Below, piece by piece: positions 59,482 through 64,000 of a stretch of DNA of 64,000 bases. Position numbers and translations under genes: made by a program. The notes under the pieces are model-generated. The model made no database searches and was not told the DNA's origin. It was given only the letters and a program-made list of their open reading frames with translations. Source of the stretch: Streptomyces sp. NBC_01481 (GTDB taxonomy: Bacteria > Actinomycetota > Actinomycetes > Streptomycetales > Streptomycetaceae). Location of the stretch: assembly GCF_026339995.1 (NCBI RefSeq), contig NZ_JAPEPT010000001.1:62001-126000 (forward strand), given 5' to 3'. Positions within the stretch are counted from its first letter, which is position 1, and each line of letters starts with the position of its first letter.

Positions 59482-60258
59482 CTACGCCGGTTGAGGCGTC
59501 CGGCGGCGCTGCCCGGCCGCCAGGACGAAGGTGACGGAGATCAGCAGCGCCCACGCCCCGAACTTGGCCACCGACACCGGCTGCCAGCCGCCGAGCTGGT
59601 CCGGATAGCTCCATGCGCCCGCGTACGTGGAGATGTTCTCCGCGACCCAGAGGAAGAACCCGATGAGCACGAACGACAGGGCGAGCGGCATGCGGTAGCT
59701 GTGCGCCCCCACGCGGTAGCGCACCGATGTCCCGGCGGTGGCGCAGAGCAGCAGCGCGGCCAGCGCCCAGCGGAGATCGGGCAGCCAGTGGTGGCTGAAG
59801 AAGTTCAGATAGACCGCACCGGCGAGGGCCGCCATGATCCGCGGCCGGTAGCCGTCCAGGCGCAGGTCGAACAGGTGCCAGGCACGGCAGACATAACTGC
59901 CCACGGCCGCGTACAGAAACCCGCCGTACAGCGGCACGCCCGCGACCTTCGTCAGGGCCTCCTCCGGGTAACTCCAGGAGCCCATCCGTACCTTGACCAG
60001 CTCGAAGAACAGCCCGATCAGATGGCATCCGGCGATGACCGCGGTGTCGCGGGCACTGTCCCACCCGAGCTTCCTGGCCAGCACCGCGAGCAGGACCCCG
60101 TACACGAGCAGCAGGTCGTAGCGGGCGATCGGCAGGTCGTCCGGCAGCAGGCCCGAGAGCGCTATGCCGCCGACGAGCGCGACCGCGAAGGCGCAGCTGC
60201 GGGCATTCAGCCAGCCGAAGCGGAGCAGCTGATGTGCCCGGTGCGAGATCATCCCCAT
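59482..60258 (-). CDS. DUF817 family membrane protein
   Basis: A 258-residue protein with about seven or eight membrane helices and the conserved loops LIGLFFELVKVRMGSWSYPEE, GVPLYGGFLYAAVGSYVCRAW, NFFSHHWLPDLR and FFLWVAENISTYAGAWSYPDQ. The paired SWSYP/AWSYP motifs are typical of DUF817. Function unknown. Faces the same way as the EamA gene upstream. Confidence 0.85.
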   Translation of the reverse strand: MGMISHRAHQLLRFGWLNARSCAFAVALVGGIALSGLLPDDLPIARYDLLLVYGVLLAVLARKLGWDSARDTAVIAGCHLIGLFFELVKVRMGSWSYPEEALTKVAGVPLYGGFLYAAVGSYVCRAWHLFDLRLDGYRPRIMAALAGAVYLNFFSHHWLPDLRWALAALLLCATAGTSVRYRVGAHSYRMPLALSFVLIGFFLWVAENISTYAGAWSYPDQLGGWQPVSVAKFGAWALLISVTFVLAAGQRRRTPQPA

Positions 60259-60301
60259 GCCGATAGGGACGCCTCGAACGCCCCGCGCGGTTCGGTGACG
60301 G

Positions 60302-61153
60302 TCAGCTCGCCCGCAGCATCAGCCCGATGCCCACCACCATCAGCCCCGCCGCCGCGATCCTGGGCCCGCCGAAGCGTTCCTTGAAGAACAGCGCTCCGAT
60401 CGCCGCGCCCACGATGATCGACGACTCGCGCAGCGCCGCGATCGGCGCCAGCGGTGCCTTGGTCTGGGCCCACAGGACCAGCCCGTACGCCACGATCGAC
60501 AGGGCCGCGCCGAGCAGTCCGCGGGCCGCGTAAGGACGCAGCTGGGCGAGCAGCGCGCCCCGGTGGACGTTGAACGTGTACGCGGGGATCAGCGTCCCCT
60601 CCAGGATCATCAGCCAGGCGATATAGCCGAGCGGCGTCCCCGAGGCGCGTACACCGACACCGTCCACAACGGTGTACGCGGCGATGGACAGACCGGTCGC
60701 CAGCGTGGCCAGCAGCGCCGGCCAGTGCGGATGGGCACCGGAGCCCTTGATGCCCCACAGGGCGACGCCCACCAGGCCCGCCGACGCGATGACGACGCCC
60801 GCCAGCTGCCAGGCGTTGAGGCTCTCGCCGACGAACAGCGCCGCGAGCACGGTCACCACCAGCGGCGCCGTACCGCGTGCGATCGGATACATCTGGCCGA
60901 AGTCGCCGAGGCTGAACGAGCGCATCAGCAGCGCCTGATAGCCGATGTGGAGCAGCGCGGAGGCGACGAGATACGGCCAGGCGGCAGCCTCGGGCAGCGG
61001 CGAGAAGCAGGCGAGCGCCGCCCCGATCACCGTGCCGCCACCGGCGATCAGCGTGAACGCGACCAACTGGTCCTTGATGGTGTGCGCGATGGCGTTCCAA
61101 CTGGCGTGCGTGACGGCGGCTACGAGGACCGCGACGGCAACGAGAAGAGTCAC
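60302..61153 (-). CDS. EamA-family (DMT) transporter
   Basis: A 283-residue, ten-helix drug/metabolite transporter with two EamA halves: THASWNAIAHTIKD and SFSLGDFGQMYPIARGTAPL in the first, ALRESSIIVGAAIGALFFKERF in the second. The GTG at 61153 overlaps the stop of the upstream YbaK-like gene (GTGA), so the two are coupled. Substrate unknown. Confidence 0.88.
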   Translation of the reverse strand: MTLLVAVAVLVAAVTHASWNAIAHTIKDQLVAFTLIAGGGTVIGAALACFSPLPEAAAWPYLVASALLHIGYQALLMRSFSLGDFGQMYPIARGTAPLVVTVLAALFVGESLNAWQLAGVVIASAGLVGVALWGIKGSGAHPHWPALLATLATGLSIAAYTVVDGVGVRASGTPLGYIAWLMILEGTLIPAYTFNVHRGALLAQLRPYAARGLLGAALSIVAYGLVLWAQTKAPLAPIAALRESSIIVGAAIGALFFKERFGGPRIAAAGLMVVGIGLMLRAS

Positions 61154-61425
61154 GCCGTACGCTCGCGGACGTCCACCGGCGTGCCGCCCGCGTGCGCGAT
61201 CAGGGTCTTGGGGTCGAGCGGGAAGACCGTGTGCGGGGTCCCGGCCGCCGCCCACACCACGTCGTGGTCCAGCAGTCCCCGGTCGGCCAGCACGCGGGTC
61301 CTGGTGGCATGCCCGAACGGCGGGACGCCACCGATCGCGTAACCGGTCGTCTCCCGGACCAGATCGGCGTTCGCGCGCTTGACGGACTCGGCGCCCAGCT
61401 CGGCGTCGGTGTCGTGTGTGCTCAT
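61150..61425 (-). pseudogene. Shortened YbaK/EbsC-type aminoacyl-tRNA deacylase
   Basis: From the ATG at 61425 the protein is only 91 residues, against about 160 for the family. After a short start (MSTHDTDAELGAESVKRA) it continues with the C-terminal half: TTGYAIGGVPPFGHA, DHDVVWAAAGTPHTVFPLDP and TLIAH. The N-terminal half, including the first catalytic Lys region, is missing while start and frame are intact. This looks like an internal in-frame deletion, so editing activity is doubtful. Still coupled to EamA. Confidence 0.7.
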
Positions 61426-61505
61426 GGCCCGCACGCTAGCGGTCGTTGTACGGGCCACGCGAGCTGCTTTCCGCCGGGGTTCGGCGGGTCCGGGCATCCC
61501 CGGGT

Positions 61506-63152
61506 TCAGCGGGCCCGCAGCACCTGCGCGACCACCGGGCCCGCCGCATCGCCGCCGTGCCCGCCCGACTGCACCACCGCCGCGGCCGCGAGATCGTCGG
61601 CGTACCCGGTGAACCAGCTGTTGGACTTGCCCTGTCCGTCGACCTCCGCCGAACCGGTCTTCGCGCCCTTGTCGCCGCCGACGCCGGACATGGCGGCCGC
61701 GCCCGTGCCGTACTGCGCGGTGGCGCGCATCATCTCGCGCAGCGCCTGGGCGATGGAGCCCGGAAGCGGCTGAGCCGTGGCCAGTTCGCGGTCGTCGAGG
61801 GACTGCGGGACGATCACCGGCTGGTGGAACGCGCCGCTCTTGGCGGTGGCGGTGATGGAGGCCATGTTGAGCGCGTTCATGGCGACCTTGCCCTGCCCGA
61901 TGTACGAGGCGGCGGTCTCCGCGCCCGAGGACTCCGGCACGCTGCCGTCGACGGAGACGACGCCCGTCTGCCAGTCGAGACCGATGCCGAAGTACTTACG
62001 GGCGGTCTCGCCCAGTGCGCGGCCGGCGATGCCGCTCTTGTTCAGCGGCTTGACGGCCTTGATGAAGGCGGTGTTGCAGGACCGGCGGAAGCTGTCCTTG
62101 AACGTGCCGCCCGGAATCTTGAAGTCGTCGAGGTTGTGGAAGGTGACGCCCTCCCACGTGACGGTCGGGGGGCACTCCACCTTCGTACCCGGTCCGTCCA
62201 CGACACCGTTGTCCATCATCATCGTCGCGGACACGATCTTCATCGTGGAGCCGGGCGCCTGGGCGCCCATCATCGCGGTGTTGTAGCCGCCGGCGGGGCT
62301 GTTGGCGACGGCGCGGATCTCGCCCGTACTGGGCTTGACCGCCACGACCGACGCATGCCCGTACTGCTTCACGGCCTTCTCCGCGGCGGCCTGCACATCC
62401 GCGTCCAGAGTGGTCGTCAGCGTGCCCTCCTTGCCCTTGGTGAGGGTCAGCAGGGTCTGGTCGGGCGCGGACTCGTTGCCGGCCGCGATGACCAGCTCGA
62501 CACCGGCCGTCCCGCCCGCGCTCTCGCCGTACTTCTTGCGCAGCGAGTCCAGGACGGGCCCGAGCGAGGGGTACTTCTCCTTCGTCAGCTCCCGGCCCTT
62601 GCGGTCCACGGCCTTGATCGGCGGGGCCGCGGCCTGGTCCGTCTTGAGCGCGGTGTCCTTCGTCAGCTTGGGGTGGACGACGGCAGGCGCCCAGTCGATC
62701 AGCGCCCGCCCGGTGGTCAGCCCGCGCACGACGGTCAGTTCGGAGGCGTACGACCAGGGCTTGCTCTGCCCCGCGTACGTCACCGTCGCCCTGACCGTGA
62801 ACGGCACCTTCGCGCCGACGGCCGCGCCCGGCGTGATCACTGCCGCGGAGACATGCGCCTGATCGCGATACCCGGCGATCAACGGCTCGGCCTCGGCGGC
62901 ATTGTTGGTGAGCTGCGCGGCCTCCGGCGCGTTCCCGCCGGCCCAGGCCGCGAGGAAGTCCTTCGCGGCCTTGTCGATCTCCTCGGGACTGAGCGGCCCG
63001 CTCTTCTTGGGCGAGGCCGCGGACTTGGTGTCGGCCCCGCCACCGCCGTTGCCGGTCAGCCCGTTGTACAGGTTGTAGCCGCCGTAGCCCACGCCACTGG
63101 CGACCACCAGGAATACGCCGCCGACGACGGCGACTTTCGCTCCACTGCGCAT
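61506..63152 (-). CDS. Class B-type penicillin-binding protein with NTF2-like N-terminal domain
   Basis: A 548-residue membrane-anchored transpeptidase. TM anchor residues 7-30 (VAVVGGVFLVVASGVGYGGY), then an NTF2-like (MecA_N) domain (EEIDKAAKDFLAAWAGGN). The transpeptidase motifs are STMK (about residue 300), SCN (about 359) and KTG (about 499, GAKTGSAEV). Such PBPs are actinomycete-specific extras beside the division and elongation PBPs. It lies downstream of, and on the same strand as, a truncated AraC gene. Confidence 0.9.
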   Translation of the reverse strand: MRSGAKVAVVGGVFLVVASGVGYGGYNLYNGLTGNGGGGADTKSAASPKKSGPLSPEEIDKAAKDFLAAWAGGNAPEAAQLTNNAAEAEPLIAGYRDQAHVSAAVITPGAAVGAKVPFTVRATVTYAGQSKPWSYASELTVVRGLTTGRALIDWAPAVVHPKLTKDTALKTDQAAAPPIKAVDRKGRELTKEKYPSLGPVLDSLRKKYGESAGGTAGVELVIAAGNESAPDQTLLTLTKGKEGTLTTTLDADVQAAAEKAVKQYGHASVVAVKPSTGEIRAVANSPAGGYNTAMMGAQAPGSTMKIVSATMMMDNGVVDGPGTKVECPPTVTWEGVTFHNLDDFKIPGGTFKDSFRRSCNTAFIKAVKPLNKSGIAGRALGETARKYFGIGLDWQTGVVSVDGSVPESSGAETAASYIGQGKVAMNALNMASITATAKSGAFHQPVIVPQSLDDRELATAQPLPGSIAQALREMMRATAQYGTGAAAMSGVGGDKGAKTGSAEVDGQGKSNSWFTGYADDLAAAAVVQSGGHGGDAAGPVVAQVLRAR

Positions 63153-63234
63153 GGCTGCAGTCCCCTCCCCAGGAGTCCACGCACTCTACGGGACAGGAGT
63201 GACAGCAGGGTTGGCCGTTATCGGACCGCGACGC

Positions 63235-63672
63235 TCAGGTCCGGGCGGTCGGCCGCTGACCGCGGAACGTGGCGCGGTAGCCGTGCGGCGTGGTTCCGGT
63301 CACTCGCTTGAAGCGCTCGCGGAATGCGGTGGGTGAGCCGAACCCGGCCTGGTCCGCGACGCGCTCGACCGGGTCGTCGGTGGTCTCCAGCAGGTACTGG
63401 GCCCGGCGGACCCGTGCGCGCAGCAGCCACTGCAGGGGCGTGGTGCCGGTCTGTTCGTGGAACCGCCTGCTGAAGGTCCGCTCGCTCAGCCCTGATCGGG
63501 CCGCCATGCTCTCCAGGGAAAGGTCCTGGCCCAGGTGTTCCTCGATCCACGTGAGAACTGGTTCGATCACCGAACCCTGAGGCACCGGGGGCTGCTGGTG
63601 GACGATGAACTGGGCCTGACCGCCCTCCCGCTCCAACGGCATCACCATCAGGCGGGCGGCGTCGGCCGCCAC
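63235..63672 (-). pseudogene. GlxA-type AraC regulator lacking its DJ-1/PfpI domain
   Basis: The 145-residue frame has the AraC double helix-turn-helix (LSLESMAARSGLSERTFSRRF and VERVADQAGFGSPTAFRERFKR) preceded by MVMPLEREGGQAQF, the linker that normally follows a roughly 190-residue DJ-1/PfpI amidotransferase-like domain. That domain is absent: the frame begins at a GTG with no ribosome-binding site, and sequence beyond 63672 encodes something unrelated on the other strand. Probably a broken gene. Confidence 0.7.
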
Positions 63673-63949
63673 GGCAGAGGACCGGACCGTCAGGCACTTC
63701 TACGTCGTCCGGGACGCCAAGGACGAGCACGACGCCCGGCGGCTTGCGGCACGGTTGGCCCATTCCCTCCCGGAGCGGGAAGCGCGCGAGTATGCGCCGC
63801 TCGACGAGACCGAGGTCCTCCTCCTCCACCGCGACGCCCTGGGGAACTGGCGCCCGACGGCCCACCGCCCGAGGGCCGGGAGCAACGGCTCGATACTTCA
63901 CAGTCGTGGTCAGGTGTCTTCGGGATCCAGCTCGAAGATGAAATAGATG
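63660..63949 (+). pseudogene. Unrecognised coding remnant without a start
   Basis: The plus strand is open and has coding-like codon bias. It includes VRHFYVVRDAKDEHDARRLA and EYAPLDETEVLLLHRDALG, ending at a stop at 63947-63949. There is no in-frame start at the left; the frame runs back into the antisense of the AraC remnant. I do not recognise the family. It looks like the right-hand part of another gene joined to the broken regulator. Confidence 0.4.
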
Positions 63950-64000
63950 CTTAGGCAGTAGGGCTCGTCCTCGTCGTGGAAGTAATCCCACGACACGTCC
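63910..64000 (-). CDS. C-terminal end of an unidentified gene running out of the window
   Basis: On the minus strand the frame is open from the window edge to a stop at 63910-63912 and encodes SWDYFHDEDEPYCLSIYFI, then FELDPEDT. Codon bias is compatible with a real gene. Only 29 residues are visible, so no assignment is possible. It overlaps the remnant on the plus strand, and at most one of the two is likely real at this spot. Confidence 0.4.
   Translation of the reverse strand, partial: DVSWDYFHDEDEPYCLSIYFIFELDPEDT

Overview
The window looks like a core-chromosome segment of a Streptomyces species. It has very high GC with third-position GC bias, many regulator-transporter pairs, an ssgE-like sporulation gene, a sepX-like division gene, an hrdD-like sigma factor behind a SigR-type promoter, and actinobacterial families such as DUF6227 and an MMPL/TetR pair. 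From memory, the order hrdD ... mscL ... galU-moeA-moaC-mogA-rimJ-sepX ... ssgE-nikMNQO-PBP runs in the same order as the S. coelicolor SCO3200 to SCO3156 area. That is recall, not a search result.

Layout. 1-800 is debris: a fragment of a secreted protein, a cupin fragment and an 8-bp tandem repeat. 804-4593 is a TetR-controlled operon (MFS exporter, carotenoid-cleavage-type oxygenase, SRPBCC protein). 4646-7187 holds two alpha/beta hydrolases facing an OhrR-like MarR regulator. 7273-10566 holds an acyl-CoA ligase and a secreted M6-type metalloprotease, separated by a palindromic repeat block. 10826-14603 has TetR plus MFS, then MarR facing a LigB/DODA dioxygenase. 15003-18619 has hrdD and a WYL regulator facing an MFS exporter. 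18790-29000 has an orphan DeoR regulator, DUF6227, a P1 peptidase, LtrA, mscL, a SAF protein, mtnP, an fmdB-like gene behind a CIRCE-like element, an MFS protein and a cation/proton antiporter. 29208-37845 has a penicillin-acylase-type hydrolase, 5-formyl-THF cyclo-ligase, and the galU-glp/moeA-moaC-mogA-rimJ-sepX cluster, followed by tRNA-Ala(CGC). 38127-47259 has an MMPL protein, a secreted serine protease, GNAT, xthA, and a MerR-flanked Baeyer-Villiger monooxygenase / hydrolase / SDR operon. 47321-53689 has a Tricorn-like protease and a TetR/MMPL unit with paired operators and 14-bp repeats. 53835-56927 has ssgE facing a NikMN-Q-O transporter operon, with a perfect Nur-type box between them. 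57017-64000 has a serine hydrolase plus SDR, VOC, DUF817, EamA, a shortened YbaK, a penicillin-binding protein, and a second zone of gene debris.

The strongest unexpected signals are regulatory or structural. (1) A 36-bp palindromic element occurs three times inside coding sequences without breaking the frame (one copy diverged) and a fourth time in a spacer; stem bases change in compensating pairs between copies. (2) A CIRCE-like operator sits directly upstream of the fmdB-like gene. (3) A Nur-type box lies between ssgE and the Ni/Co transporter operon. (4) Matched operator pairs can be read for the TetR/MFS/carotenoid-oxygenase, MarR/DODA and TetR/MMPL units. (5) Two genes appear to start at CTG and one at TTG. 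I see no CRISPR array, phage block, insertion sequence or large biosynthetic cluster.
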